This document shows positions 24,918 to 32,773 of a stretch of 45,567 bases of DNA, in pieces; positions within the stretch are counted from its first letter, which is position 1; each line of letters begins with the position of its first letter. The DNA is from Pseudomonadota bacterium (GTDB taxonomy: Bacteria; Myxococcota_A; Polyangia; Polyangiales; Polyangiaceae): NCBI GenBank assembly GCA_023402175.1, contig JAEXCN010000238.1, positions 1 to 45,567 on the forward strand. Direction: 5' to 3'. The notes under the pieces were generated by a model. It was given only the letters and a program-made list of their open reading frames with translations, was not told where the DNA came from and did no database searches. The position numbers and the translations under genes were made by a program.

Positions 24918-25910
24918 TCACTTGGGCAGCCTGTATTCCCAGCTGAACGGCAAGAACATGCTGATGCCGATCTGGGCCTGGACGTTGTTGGTGAGGGGCT
25001 TCTCGCCGAACCAGGTGTTGCGGTTCTGCTGCTCCGCCTGCGTCGCGGCGACCTGAACGTTCTCGAGCTGCTCGATGTAGATGTAGTCGCGGATCTCGCC
25101 GATGACCGAGAACCAGCGGTTCAGGAAGATTCGAAGACCGAAGCCGACGTTGAAGGCGATTCGGTGCTCGAAGTCGAACTTGCGGTTGTCGGGATCGATG
25201 ACGGCGATGGGGCGCGTGAAGAGGCCTCCGACGCCGCCGACGAGGTAACCGTCGTAGTGGAAGATGAACTGGCTGAAGCCGGAGAACTTGCCGTACATCG
25301 GGACGTACGTGAAGTTCACCGCGTAGCCACCGAGATACTCGTTGAGCGGCACCGCGAGGCGCGTCGCACGACGGTTCTCGAAGTTGAAGTCCGAGTTACC
25401 GTTGAACGGCTGGTAGTACGTGCCGTTCACGCCGACCGCGAGGACGTTCGTGAGGTAGTAGTTCACCGCGAGGCCGGGGCCCGGGTGGCTCACGAACTGG
25501 TCGTTGAGGCTCTGGCTCCAGTACGGGTTGATCTCGAACCGGCCACGACGCAGCGCGTAGATCTGCTGCACCGCATAGACGTCCGCCTTCACGGTACGTT
25601 GTGCCAGCTTCGTGATGTCACCCTGCTTGGGACAAGCCGTGGGATCGATCTCGCAAATACCACCGCCGGCAGCAGCGGCGCCCGTTTCGCCCGAAGGCGG
25701 GGGAGGCTGCTCCACAGGCGGCGCCTCTGCGGGCTTCGGAGCGTTCGGATCGTCGATCTCGATATCGCCACCGGGAGCCGGAGCAGGAGCCGGAGCTGTG
25801 GGAGGAGGCTGCTTGCCGCCTCCAGCAGGCTTCTTCGGCTGCGCCAGTGCAGCCTGTGGCAGTAGCCAAAGGGCCACCACCAGGAGGAGCCAGCGTCGAG
25901 CGTGCTTCAT
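24918..25910 (-). CDS. Outer-membrane beta-barrel protein with Pro-rich N-terminal region
   Basis: A 330-residue product. Its signal peptide is WLLLVVALWLLPQAALAQP (to about 24), followed by a Pro/Ala/Gly-rich linker to about 90 with one Cys pair (GICEIDPTACP). The rest is a beta-barrel: FEINPYWSQSLND near 127, PGLAVNYYLTNVLAVGVNGTYYQP near 147, YAVNFTYVPMYGKFS, FIFHYDGYLVGGVGGLF, FNVGFGLRIFLNRWFSVIGEIRDYIY and a final strand ISMFLPFSWEYRLPK. The FSVxGEIRDY-type strand is common in myxobacterial GltA/B-like barrels (from memory). ATG 25910 is preceded by AAGGGG; the in-frame sequence up to 26006 has no signal peptide. It is first gene of the barrel operon. Confidence 0.82.
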   Translation of the reverse strand: MKHARRWLLLVVALWLLPQAALAQPKKPAGGGKQPPPTAPAPAPAPGGDIEIDDPNAPKPAEAPPVEQPPPPSGETGAAAAGGGICEIDPTACPKQGDITKLAQRTVKADVYAVQQIYALRRGRFEINPYWSQSLNDQFVSHPGPGLAVNYYLTNVLAVGVNGTYYQPFNGNSDFNFENRRATRLAVPLNEYLGGYAVNFTYVPMYGKFSGFSQFIFHYDGYLVGGVGGLFTRPIAVIDPDNRKFDFEHRIAFNVGFGLRIFLNRWFSVIGEIRDYIYIEQLENVQVAATQAEQQNRNTWFGEKPLTNNVQAQIGISMFLPFSWEYRLPK

Positions 25911-26044
25911 CAAGAACCCCTTCCACATCCTGGCCGCGTCATTTCTCGGGCCTGCAACACGTGAGAAAAATTGAGGAATCAGGGGTACTGCAGGATTGCG
26001 CGGCACGATAACACGGATCTTTTTGGCCGAGCAATCTCAAATCA

Positions 26045-26058
26045 GGCTCTTTTGAGCC
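26045..26058. promoter_or_regulatory. GGCTC-TTTT-GAGCC hairpin
   Basis: A perfect 5-bp stem with a TTTT/AAAA loop in the AT-richer gap between ftsY (stop at 26168) and the barrel operon, both on the minus strand. It may end ftsY transcription or lie in the barrel leader; the stem is too short to decide. Confidence 0.35.
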
Positions 26059-26121
26059 GAAGTTAAATAAGAGTCTCGTAGAACGTCTTTGGGATACGGC
26101 GAGTCACTCTAGACTTGACGT

Positions 26122-26136
26122 CGTGCATATTGCACG
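26122..26136. promoter_or_regulatory. CGTGCA-TAT-TGCACG palindrome
   Basis: A perfect 6-bp inverted repeat around TAT, between ftsY and the barrel operon. Its size and symmetry suit a dimeric repressor or activator site about 210 bp upstream of the barrel start; no such regulator is identified. Confidence 0.4.
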
Positions 26137-26167
26137 TTTGGTGATTCGCGCGTGAGTCCCTGAGCAT

Positions 26168-27388
26168 TTAGGCCGCGGCGCTCTCGTCGTCGGAGTTGCC
26201 GAAGAGCGCCTCGACGAAGTCGGCAGCGACGAACTCGCGGAGATCTTCCGCGCGCTCACCAAGGCCGATGTAGCGGACGGGGACCTTCAGCTCGTCGCAG
26301 ACGCCGAGTACCACGCCGCCTTTGGCGGTGCCATCGAGCTTCGTGAGAATGAGACCGGTGAGCTCGAGGGCCTCTTTGAACAGCGTTGCCTGGGTCAGCG
26401 CGTTTTGTCCAGTGGTCGCGTCGATGACGAGCAACGTTTCGTGCGGCGCACCGTCGAGCGCCTTGTTGATCGTCCGCTTCACCTTCTTGATTTCGTCCAT
26501 CAGGTTCACCTTCGTGTGAAGGCGTCCTGCGGTGTCGACGAGGAGGACGTCGGCCTGCGCATCGACCGATTTCTTCGTGGCTTCGAACGCGACGGCTCCG
26601 GGATCTGCGCCCTCTTTGCCCTTCACGACCTCGGCCCCGACACGTTTGCCCCAGACCTCGAGCTGCTGGACGGCCGCCGCGCGGAACGTGTCTCCCGCGG
26701 CGAGCATCACCTTCTTACCGTCAGCGTTCCATTTCGTGGCGAGCTTTCCGATCGTCGTCGTCTTGCCGACGCCGTTCACGCCCACCATGAGGACGACGAG
26801 CGGCTTTTTCGCGGCCGTCTTCGGGACCGGGATGGAGAGGATGCGGGTCGCCTCCGCGCGGAGCGCAGCCCAGACGGCGTCTGTGTCGGCGAGCTCGCTC
26901 TTGTTCATCTGGTCGCGCAGGCGCTCGAGGATCGCCTGCGTGGTCTTCACGCCGACATCGCTCGTGAGCATGACCTCCTCCAACTGCTCGAGGATGGCCG
27001 GATCGATCTCTTTCTTGCCCGTGAAGAGGGCTTTGAGACGCGCCATGAAGCCGCCGCGCGTGGCGGCGAGCCCTTTGCGGAGACCTGCAACGTCCTTCTT
27101 CGAAACGACGGGAGGCAGGGCCTCGGCCGTCGGGGCGACGGCGGGCGCCTCTTCCGGCAGACCGACCTCCCGTGCGGGGGCGGCTGCCTCGCGCGGCGGA
27201 GCCTTTTCCGCGGGGCGGCGGGCCTCGACTTCCGGGGCCTCGGCTTTGGGCGAGGGCTTCGGGGACGGCGCTGCTTCGGGCTTCTTCTCGGGCGCGGGCG
27301 GAAGCGCCTTTTTCCTGAAAAACAGGAAGTACGCGAGCAGCACCGCGACCACGACGACGACGCCAATGACGATAGGCAGGTTGTCCAT
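26168..27388 (-). CDS. ftsY: Signal recognition particle receptor FtsY, membrane-anchored
   Basis: FtsY docks SRP-ribosome complexes at the membrane through its GTPase. The 406-residue protein has an N-terminal TM (IVIGVVVVVAVLLAYFLFF near 6-24), a Pro/Ala/Glu/Lys-rich linker to about 105, then the NG domain: LKALFTGKKEIDPAILEQLEEV, GVNGVGKTTTIGKLA near 205 (P-loop), AGDTFRAAAVQQL, VDTAGRLHTKVNLMDEI near 295 and LTKLDGTAKGG near 352, ending with the GERAEDLREF motif. E. coli FtsY has no true TM, but many other FtsY proteins do. ATG 27388 has AAGGAG 9 nt upstream; earlier in-frame codons have no conserved sequence. Confidence 0.97.
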   Translation of the reverse strand: MDNLPIVIGVVVVVAVLLAYFLFFRKKALPPAPEKKPEAAPSPKPSPKAEAPEVEARRPAEKAPPREAAAPAREVGLPEEAPAVAPTAEALPPVVSKKDVAGLRKGLAATRGGFMARLKALFTGKKEIDPAILEQLEEVMLTSDVGVKTTQAILERLRDQMNKSELADTDAVWAALRAEATRILSIPVPKTAAKKPLVVLMVGVNGVGKTTTIGKLATKWNADGKKVMLAAGDTFRAAAVQQLEVWGKRVGAEVVKGKEGADPGAVAFEATKKSVDAQADVLLVDTAGRLHTKVNLMDEIKKVKRTINKALDGAPHETLLVIDATTGQNALTQATLFKEALELTGLILTKLDGTAKGGVVLGVCDELKVPVRYIGLGERAEDLREFVAADFVEALFGNSDDESAAA

Positions 27389-27589
27389 CGAGGGTCGCTC
27401 CTTATAAGGAGGCGGAGCACGCGACGTCAACGCCGCTGGAGAGGAGGCCGCCGTTGGCGGATCCAGAGGAAAAGCGGCTTGAATCCTCACGAAGATCGAC
27501 GGACTCTTCCATGGCCGCCGCGTGCGCGTTCCGTCTCGCCGGGCTCGGGCGGTCGCGAAGGCTGAACGGGCGTGCTCGCGTCACTCGCG

Positions 27590-29491
27590 TCACTCGCGAC
27601 GGGGCGCGCGGCCGACGTCTCTCGGTGCAGGCTCGGCGCCGGCGCGCTCCTCGGGGGCGAGCTGCTCGATCTCCTGCTCGGCGCGCGCGTCGATGTCGTC
27701 CGGCCCGAAGACCGCACGCTCGACGGCGTCTGCCCAGCGGGCAGTCCCAGCCTCTGCGCCGGCGGCTCGCCGCACGTGTCCCGGCGTGGGCTCCGGACGC
27801 ACGTCGAACGGCGGACCACGACGGCGTGCCCACTTCACGAGCCTCGCGAGCAGCGCTCGGCGCCGCTGCGCGATCGCCATCTCGATCTCGCCGGGAGCGG
27901 GGAGGGCCTGCGCGAGACGCGCGTGCAGCCGAGCCTCGACGACGATCGTCTCGTCGCCCGCGACCGGGCCGACCCCGCCGATCGCGAAGCGTCCGTCAGC
28001 GTCCGTCTCGACGCTCGCCAGCATCGCGCGACCTTCGAAGGTGCCTCGCTCGATCCACACGCGCGCGGCGCGTACGGGCGTGCCCTCGTGAGCGTCGACG
28101 ACGCGTCCCGTCCATCCTTCCTGGCCGCGCTGCGCGGGACGAACGAGGTCGATGCGCGGCTTGCCTTCGCGTCCCTGATCACTCGAAGGCTTTGCGGGCG
28201 CAGGCTCTGGCTTGTTCTTCTGCCCCGATACGCGCCCGACGAGGAAGAACGCCATCACGGCGAGGCCGGCGAGCAGGATCGGCGCCTTCGACAGCAAGCT
28301 CGGTCCGCGGATCGGCACGCGGATCGTCGGCTCCGAGAGCGGCTCGTACCACGGCGATGCGGGAACGTACCGGAGGCGGACCAAGGCTTCGTTCCCCTGT
28401 CCGGTGAACGTCAGCGTGAGCCGCGCGATTCCACGCTCGACAGGCGCTGTGCCGACGACGACGTCACCAACGTGCGCCTCGATCGAGCCTTCCGCGACGG
28501 GGCCGAGGCTCGACGCGACCTCGGCGACGAGGGGGATCCCGTCTTCGGGGACGCTTGCGGTGAGCTCTCCGCGCTCGGCGGCGGGGACCTGCACGGCCAC
28601 CTTCACGTGACGCTCGATCTCCTCCGCGTGCGTCGCGCGCGCCGTATCACCGTCGCCGGCGAACAAAACGTGGAGCTCTCCCGGCCCGGGTGCGCCGAGC
28701 ATCGCACCTGGGAGCACGAACCGCGCACGCCCCGAGGCGTCGGTCACGGCGCGCGCGAGCTCCTCTTTCTCGTTCGCGAGCACGAGGCGGAGGCCGGGAG
28801 CCACGCGCGGCGTCGCATCGTCATCGACGATCGCGACCGCTTCGATCGTCGCCCGTGGCGTATCGAGCTGCACGATCCGCGGCGTCGGATCGAAGCGCAG
28901 CGCGAGCCCACGCTTCGAGAGATCGAAGACGATCTCGCGCTCGAGCCCATCGACCAGCGGCTGCTTCTCGTTCGGCGCGTAGACGACGTTCGCCTTGTAG
29001 CGATCGGGATCGAGCCGGACGCGGAAGCAAAAGCGACCGTCCTCGTCGGTCGTGACGACGACTTCGTTCGCGCCGCCAGGCTGCACACCCCACGAGGTCG
29101 TGCGCGCGCTGTCGCACCCGCGCGGAGCTTTGAGCGCTTCTACCACCCGCTCGTCGCGCGGGTCCGCTTCGCGGCTGACCCGGACGATCACCTTCTGCAG
29201 AGGAAGGGGCTCGCCGGCGTCGTCCGCGAGCGCGCCCGTCAAAACGAGCTCGCTCACTCCCGGCGATGGCTGATCGCGCGATGCGCGAACCGAGAGCTTC
29301 GCCGACCCGCGCACCCGCACCCTCAGCGGCGCAGCATCGGCGCTGAGCGGGCAGAGGAGGCAGGAGAGAAGGACGAGGAGACCAAGCACGAGCGTTACGG
29401 CGAATGAAAAGCGCGCGACTACACCTGCTCGCGGGTGCGGCCGTAGCAGTCGTAAACGAGAGAGCGTGATGTGGCTTGTTGCGAAGTTCAC
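27590..29491 (-). CDS. Large exported protein with Ig-like domains and one internal TM
   Basis: A 633-residue product. A hydrophobic segment (FAVTLVLGLLVLLSCLLCPLSADA near 30-53) is the signal or anchor. Residues about 55-380 are Thr/Val/Asp-rich strands with Ig-like or Cna-B-like repeats (VVTTDEDGRFCFRVRLDP; VTDASGRARFVLPG). A second TM lies near 395-415 (ILLAGLAVMAFFLVG), and a carboxypeptidase-regulatory-like strand set (GRVVDAHEGTPVRAARVWI, VETDADGRFAIGGVGP) follows near 450-510. The tail is Arg/Ala/Glu-rich. It is probably an envelope structural protein; no family with known function is recognised. The start is a GTG at 29491; no in-frame ATG precedes the signal. A short TCGCGTCAC tandem lies across the stop (27576-27593). 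Confidence 0.75.
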   Translation of the reverse strand: MNFATSHITLSRLRLLRPHPRAGVVARFSFAVTLVLGLLVLLSCLLCPLSADAAPLRVRVRGSAKLSVRASRDQPSPGVSELVLTGALADDAGEPLPLQKVIVRVSREADPRDERVVEALKAPRGCDSARTTSWGVQPGGANEVVVTTDEDGRFCFRVRLDPDRYKANVVYAPNEKQPLVDGLEREIVFDLSKRGLALRFDPTPRIVQLDTPRATIEAVAIVDDDATPRVAPGLRLVLANEKEELARAVTDASGRARFVLPGAMLGAPGPGELHVLFAGDGDTARATHAEEIERHVKVAVQVPAAERGELTASVPEDGIPLVAEVASSLGPVAEGSIEAHVGDVVVGTAPVERGIARLTLTFTGQGNEALVRLRYVPASPWYEPLSEPTIRVPIRGPSLLSKAPILLAGLAVMAFFLVGRVSGQKNKPEPAPAKPSSDQGREGKPRIDLVRPAQRGQEGWTGRVVDAHEGTPVRAARVWIERGTFEGRAMLASVETDADGRFAIGGVGPVAGDETIVVEARLHARLAQALPAPGEIEMAIAQRRRALLARLVKWARRRGPPFDVRPEPTPGHVRRAAGAEAGTARWADAVERAVFGPDDIDARAEQEIEQLAPEERAGAEPAPRDVGRAPRRE

Positions 29492-29611
29492 GTGTCGATG
29501 TCGCCCCGAGTTGGATACGCTGCGTGATTGGCTCGATGTCGGCTCAATGGATGACGACGCTGAAGGTGATGGCGCGATCTGGGGTAGGCAGCGGACGCAG
29601 GGCGTGGCGAA

Positions 29612-29638
29612 CGGAGCGGGCGGAGCGGGCGGAGCAGA
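29612..29638. repeat. 9-bp tandem repeat CGGAGCGGG
   Basis: Two exact and one degenerate copies in the 259-bp divergent gap between the Ig-like gene and the exported HEAT gene. No promoter could be assigned with confidence in this gap. Confidence 0.6.
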
Positions 29639-29750
29639 CGAAACAAGATGATAGAGCGCGGTGACTTTTTCGCTGTGGCAGCCGTCGATCGTCGTGGCCT
29701 CGTACCAGACCCTTCGAGGCTAACGAAAAGCTGTCCCGGAGACGTACGCA

Positions 29751-30614
29751 ATGCGTGATAACGTTGGCGGAGTGTCGATGCGCAGGGGAGGCCTCCTCGC
29801 CGCTTCGCTGGTTGCGGCGCTGATCGCGTTTGCTCCTCGTGCCGCCTTCGCGGACGAGGCGCGGTTGAAGTTCCTTTCGGAGAAGATGAAGGACGGCGAC
29901 CCGCGCGTGCGTACGAGCGCGGCTCTCGCACTCGGCGCGTCGAACGAAGACGGCGCCGTCGACCCGCTCTGCAGCGGCCTCTCCGACAACGCGGACGTCG
30001 TTCGTCAGGCGGCGGCCGTCGCGCTCAAGCGCCTCAATCGAACGCGCTCGCTCGAGTGCCTCAAAGCGCGTGAGCCGCGTGAGCAGAACGAGGCCGCGAA
30101 GATCGCGATCACGCGTGCGATCGAAGCCATCTCCTCCGGCGGAGAGGGCGGGGGCGGCGGCGGCGGCAGCGAGCCGATCAAGGACAATCCGAACGCGAAG
30201 TACTACATCTCGCTGTCGACGATCGCGAACCAGACCGGGCGCGCACAGACGGAGGTCGAGAAGATCGTCCTCGAGTCCGTGCGCAAGAAGCTCGATGCGG
30301 CGGGCGTCGTGCAGCTCGCGCCGTCGAGCGAGACGCCCGAGAAGGCGCGCGAGGTGATGAAGGCGCGCAAGCTGAAAGGCTTCTATCTCGCGATTGCCGT
30401 CGATCGCTTCGACTACGCGGATGGCAATCTCCGCGTGAAGGTGAAGATCGGCGTCTTCAATTATCCGAACAAGGCCCTCCTCGGAAACGTCGACAAGACG
30501 CTCACCGCGCAGGGCGTGTCGAACGGAGACAAGGCCTCCGAAGACAGGCTTCTCGAGCTCGCCGCGGGTCTCGCGAGCGAACAATTCGCCCAGAACGCGA
30601 GCGCATTCCTGTGA
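29751..30614 (+). CDS. Exported HEAT-repeat protein
   Basis: A 287-residue product with a signal peptide (RRGGLLAASLVAALIAFAPRAAFADE). Residues about 38-110 contain HEAT helices (PRVRTSAALALGASNEDGAV; DVVRQAAAVALKRLNRTRSLECL). A Gly-rich linker near 130-140 leads to a C-terminal domain of alternating helix and strand (YYISLSTIANQTG; LKGFYLAIAVDRFDYADGNLRVKVKIGVFNYPNKALLG) whose strand pattern resembles LPS-assembly or polymer-binding periplasmic domains; no family is assigned. ATG 29751 and ATG 29778 (MRRGG) both have a purine-rich site upstream; 29778 gives the more typical signal peptide. It is followed by the HAMP gene after 31 bp, probably in one operon. Confidence 0.8.
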   Translation: MRDNVGGVSMRRGGLLAASLVAALIAFAPRAAFADEARLKFLSEKMKDGDPRVRTSAALALGASNEDGAVDPLCSGLSDNADVVRQAAAVALKRLNRTRSLECLKAREPREQNEAAKIAITRAIEAISSGGEGGGGGGGSEPIKDNPNAKYYISLSTIANQTGRAQTEVEKIVLESVRKKLDAAGVVQLAPSSETPEKAREVMKARKLKGFYLAIAVDRFDYADGNLRVKVKIGVFNYPNKALLGNVDKTLTAQGVSNGDKASEDRLLELAAGLASEQFAQNASAFL

Positions 30615-30645
30615 GCGCTCGTTTCGGCTCGTCGATGAGGATCCA

Positions 30646-31392
30646 ATGACAACGTCCGCCCAGTCCGCGCCCGCCGCTGCTCCGAAGTACAAACGCAGCA
30701 TCAAGAACTACCTGCTGGATGCGAAGTTCCAGCTGAAGTGGGTCGGTCGGATCATCTGCGTCGCGCTCGCGATCAGCGGTCTGATGGGGATCTTCCTCTA
30801 CCAGACGAGCCGGGAGGTCACCGAACAGAGCCACAAGGTCATCGCTCAGGGCGAAGCGCTCATCACCGAGAGTCAGAAGAACTCCGACCTCGTGAAGATG
30901 CAGATCAAGGAGCAGTACGCGGACTCGCCCGAGCTCGCGGGGACCTTCAACAAGAGCGCAGACGAGCTCGACAAGCAGCTCCAGCAGAAGCACGCGGCGC
31001 TCGAGGCGCAGGCCGCGAAGACGAAGAGCCAGCAGCAGACGATGATGCTCTCGCTCATCGCGGGGCTCACGCTCCTCGTCGTGCTCATCGGCCTGCTCGG
31101 CATCTACTTCACGCACAAGGTCGTCGGGCCCATCTACAAGATGAAGATGCTCCTCCGTCAGGTCGGCGACGGGAAGCTCAACTTCCAGGGCAGGCTCCGC
31201 AAGGGCGACGAGCTGCAGGACTTCTTCGAGGTCTTCGCCGCCATGGTCGAGAAGCTCAAGGCGCGTCAGGCCGCCGAGGTCGAGGAGCTCGACGCCGCGA
31301 TGCAGGACGCGAAGGCGACCGGCGCGAGCGATGCGGCAATCGCGAAGATCGCGAAGGTCCGTGACGAGATGCGGGCAGCGCTGGAGAAGTGA
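30646..31392 (+). CDS. HAMP-domain membrane protein without output domain
   Basis: A 248-residue protein with TM1 near 34-52 (IICVALAISGLMGIFLY), a short periplasmic coiled coil (about 55-130, Glu/Lys/Gln-rich), TM2 near 132-154 (MMLSLIAGLTLLVVLIGLLGIYF) and a HAMP domain near 155-208 (HKVVGPIYKMKMLLRQVGDG, then GDELQDFFEVFAAMVEKL). It ends in an Ala/Glu coiled coil. There is no kinase, methyl-accepting or other catalytic domain. The HAMP motif VVGPIYKM and the DE between its helices are typical. Together with the preceding HEAT protein it repeats the HAMP/HEAT pairing at 18948-21181. A terminator follows. Confidence 0.85.
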   Translation: MTTSAQSAPAAAPKYKRSIKNYLLDAKFQLKWVGRIICVALAISGLMGIFLYQTSREVTEQSHKVIAQGEALITESQKNSDLVKMQIKEQYADSPELAGTFNKSADELDKQLQQKHAALEAQAAKTKSQQQTMMLSLIAGLTLLVVLIGLLGIYFTHKVVGPIYKMKMLLRQVGDGKLNFQGRLRKGDELQDFFEVFAAMVEKLKARQAAEVEELDAAMQDAKATGASDAAIAKIAKVRDEMRAALEK

Positions 31393-31399
31393 ACGTCTG

Positions 31400-31434
31400 A
31401 GGCCTCGGGCCTCGGGCTTCAGGCTTCAGCTTCA
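31400..31434. repeat. GGCTTCAGGCTTC-type repeat
   Basis: GGCCTCGGGCCTCGGGCTTCAG and the following GGCTTCAGCTTC begin eight bases after the HAMP gene stop. This is the same motif family as after secF. Confidence 0.7.
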
Positions 31435-31447
31435 CGACGGAGACGAG

Positions 31448-31480
31448 AGCGCGGCGGCCTCATCGGGGTCGCCGCGCTTC
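31448..31480 (+). terminator. Rho-independent terminator between HAMP and yraN genes
   Basis: AGCGCGGCGGCC (31448-31459) pairs with GGTCGCCGCGCT (31467-31478) with one G-U wobble and a TCATCGG loop. TTCATTT follows on the plus strand. It lies between convergent genes and may serve both. Confidence 0.8.
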
Positions 31481-31490
31481 ATTTCGGCGG

Positions 31491-31925
31491 TCAGCGTGCG
31501 CTGTCTTCCGTGATCGCGCCCTTGATCCATTCGATACGTCGTTCGCCGTCGCTCGAGGCGCGGATCGCGACGACGTCGATGCGCACGCGCTGCACGTCCG
31601 GCATCTTCTTCAGGCGCCCGCGCCAGAGGCCACGTGCTGCGCGAAGCAGCATGCGTCGCTTGCTCCACGTGATGCTCGCGAGCGGTCCTTCGAATGCGCC
31701 GGGGCCGCGCGAACGCACTTCGACGATGATCACGAGGTCGTCTTTCTTTGCGACGAGATCGATCTCGAGCGGCCCGATCCGGACGTTCCGCCAGAGGACG
31801 CGAAAGCCCGCCTCGACGAGGTGAGAAGCTGCGAGCTCCTCGTAGCTCCGGCCAATCGCGGTGCGATGAACGACTTCGCTCAAGGTGCAGCCACATCGGC
31901 CGCGCGCTCGATCGGTTGCGCACAA
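31491..31925 (-). CDS. YraN/UPF0102 endonuclease-fold protein
   Basis: A product of up to 144 residues matching the YraN family: GRSYEELAASHLVEAGFRVLWRNVR near 25-49, GPLEIDLVAKKDDLVIIVEVRSR near 51-73 and a C-terminal helix-strand (KMPDVQRVRIDVVAI). The EIDLV...EVR pattern corresponds to the PD-(D/E)xK nuclease core, with Arg in place of the usual Lys in EVKxR. The family is suspected to act on DNA; the function is not established. The frame opens with TTG at 31925; a second TTG at 31883 begins LSEVVHRTA nearer the family's usual start. There is no ATG or GTG in this stretch, so the start is uncertain. Confidence 0.85.
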   Translation of the reverse strand: MCATDRARGRCGCTLSEVVHRTAIGRSYEELAASHLVEAGFRVLWRNVRIGPLEIDLVAKKDDLVIIVEVRSRGPGAFEGPLASITWSKRRMLLRAARGLWRGRLKKMPDVQRVRIDVVAIRASSDGERRIEWIKGAITEDSAR

Positions 31926-31993
31926 AACGACGAGCCGAGCTCGTAGCTCGAGCTCGTTCTCGCCGAGGACCGAGGACTGCGAACAAAAGAGAA

Positions 31994-32021
31994 ACGCGGC
32001 GCCTCGAGGAGGCCGCCGCGT
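31994..32021 (-). terminator. Rho-independent terminator of the Cys-rich lipoprotein gene
   Basis: ACGCGGCGCCTC (31994-32005) pairs with GAGGCCGCCGCGT (32009-32021) with one bulge. On the minus strand TTTCTCTTTTG follows, a good T-tract. It is 42 bp past the stop at 32063. Confidence 0.82.
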
Positions 32022-32031
32022 CGTCTCTCAT

Positions 32032-32066
32032 CCTGAACCTCGAGGGCCTGAAGCCCGAGGCCTCAG
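32032..32066. repeat. CCTGAAG-type repeat at lipoprotein stop
   Basis: CCTGAACCTCGAGGGCCTG and AAGCCCGAGGCCTC overlap the stop codon of the Cys-rich lipoprotein. In the gene's own direction this reads GAGGCCTCGGGCTTCAGGCC, the same family as the repeats after secF and the HAMP gene. Confidence 0.65.
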
Positions 32067-32773
32067 TTGCAGTTACGCGTCTTGTCGTTCGGGTCGCAGT
32101 CGCCCTGCGTGCAGGCCGTCGTCGGATCGTACTTCGTGTTCTTCTTGATGCAGTACGAGCCGGTGAGGCCCTCGTTGCCCTGACCGATCGAGGTCACGAG
32201 GCGCTCGCACGAGAAGCCGTCGGGGCAGTCGCAGAACGTCTGGTCGCTCGGGCGCTGGCCGTTGATGTCGGCGCAGCGGCAGGAGCAGTAGACCGCCGAG
32301 TCGGCCTTGCGATCGACACACTGGGGAGAGACCGTCGACTTCTTGCGCGTGTCGACGAAGTCACCCGTCGTCGGATCCTTCGCGCCCTCGATTGGCGTGT
32401 TGGTGCCGGGGATCGTGCAGGCGCCCTTCGCGCCGGGGCGAGCTTCACCGTCCGGGCCCTGTCCGTACGCACACGACACACGGCCGCGGAAGTGATTCAC
32501 GAGACAGAGTCGCGTGCGGCACTGAAAGCTCTTCGACTCGATATTGACTTCCTTCTCGTCGAAGCCGAGGAAGTCCGAGTTGAATTCCTGCTCCGGCGTG
32601 CACGGATCGCCGATGCCTTCTTCTCCGCAGCCGGGACCGGCCACGAAGAGGAGCGAGCCACCGATGAAGATTGTGGTCGCCAGCGGGCGGACGAGTCGAG
32701 AGGCGGACTTGACCAGAACGTCGCGCGTCATCGTGCGGGACGGTACTGGCTTCGCGCCGAGAGCGTCAAGCAT
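32063..32773 (-). CDS. Cys-rich putative lipoprotein
   Basis: A 236-residue product with a hydrophobic signal segment (TTIFIGGSLLFVAGPGC, cysteine near 49, Gly at -3). The mature region is rich in cysteine (about 15): GDPCTP, QCRTRLCLVNH, VSCAYGQ, CVDRKADSAVYCSCRCAD, TFCDCPDGFSC and the final CTQGDCDPNDKTRNCN. Such disulfide-rich surface lipoproteins of unknown role, starting with GDPCTP, are common in Polyangiales (from memory). Three in-frame ATG codons exist (32869, 32773, 32731); 32773 was chosen because the segment before it is not coding-like, but 32731 (MTRDVLVKS) also gives a valid signal. A terminator follows. Confidence 0.75.
   Translation of the reverse strand: MLDALGAKPVPSRTMTRDVLVKSASRLVRPLATTIFIGGSLLFVAGPGCGEEGIGDPCTPEQEFNSDFLGFDEKEVNIESKSFQCRTRLCLVNHFRGRVSCAYGQGPDGEARPGAKGACTIPGTNTPIEGAKDPTTGDFVDTRKKSTVSPQCVDRKADSAVYCSCRCADINGQRPSDQTFCDCPDGFSCERLVTSIGQGNEGLTGSYCIKKNTKYDPTTACTQGDCDPNDKTRNCN

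Noticed and set aside
27572..29407. 611-codon plus-strand frame over the Ig-like gene
   Set aside because: Arg-rich, no domain; the minus frame has signal, TM and Ig-like strand repeats.
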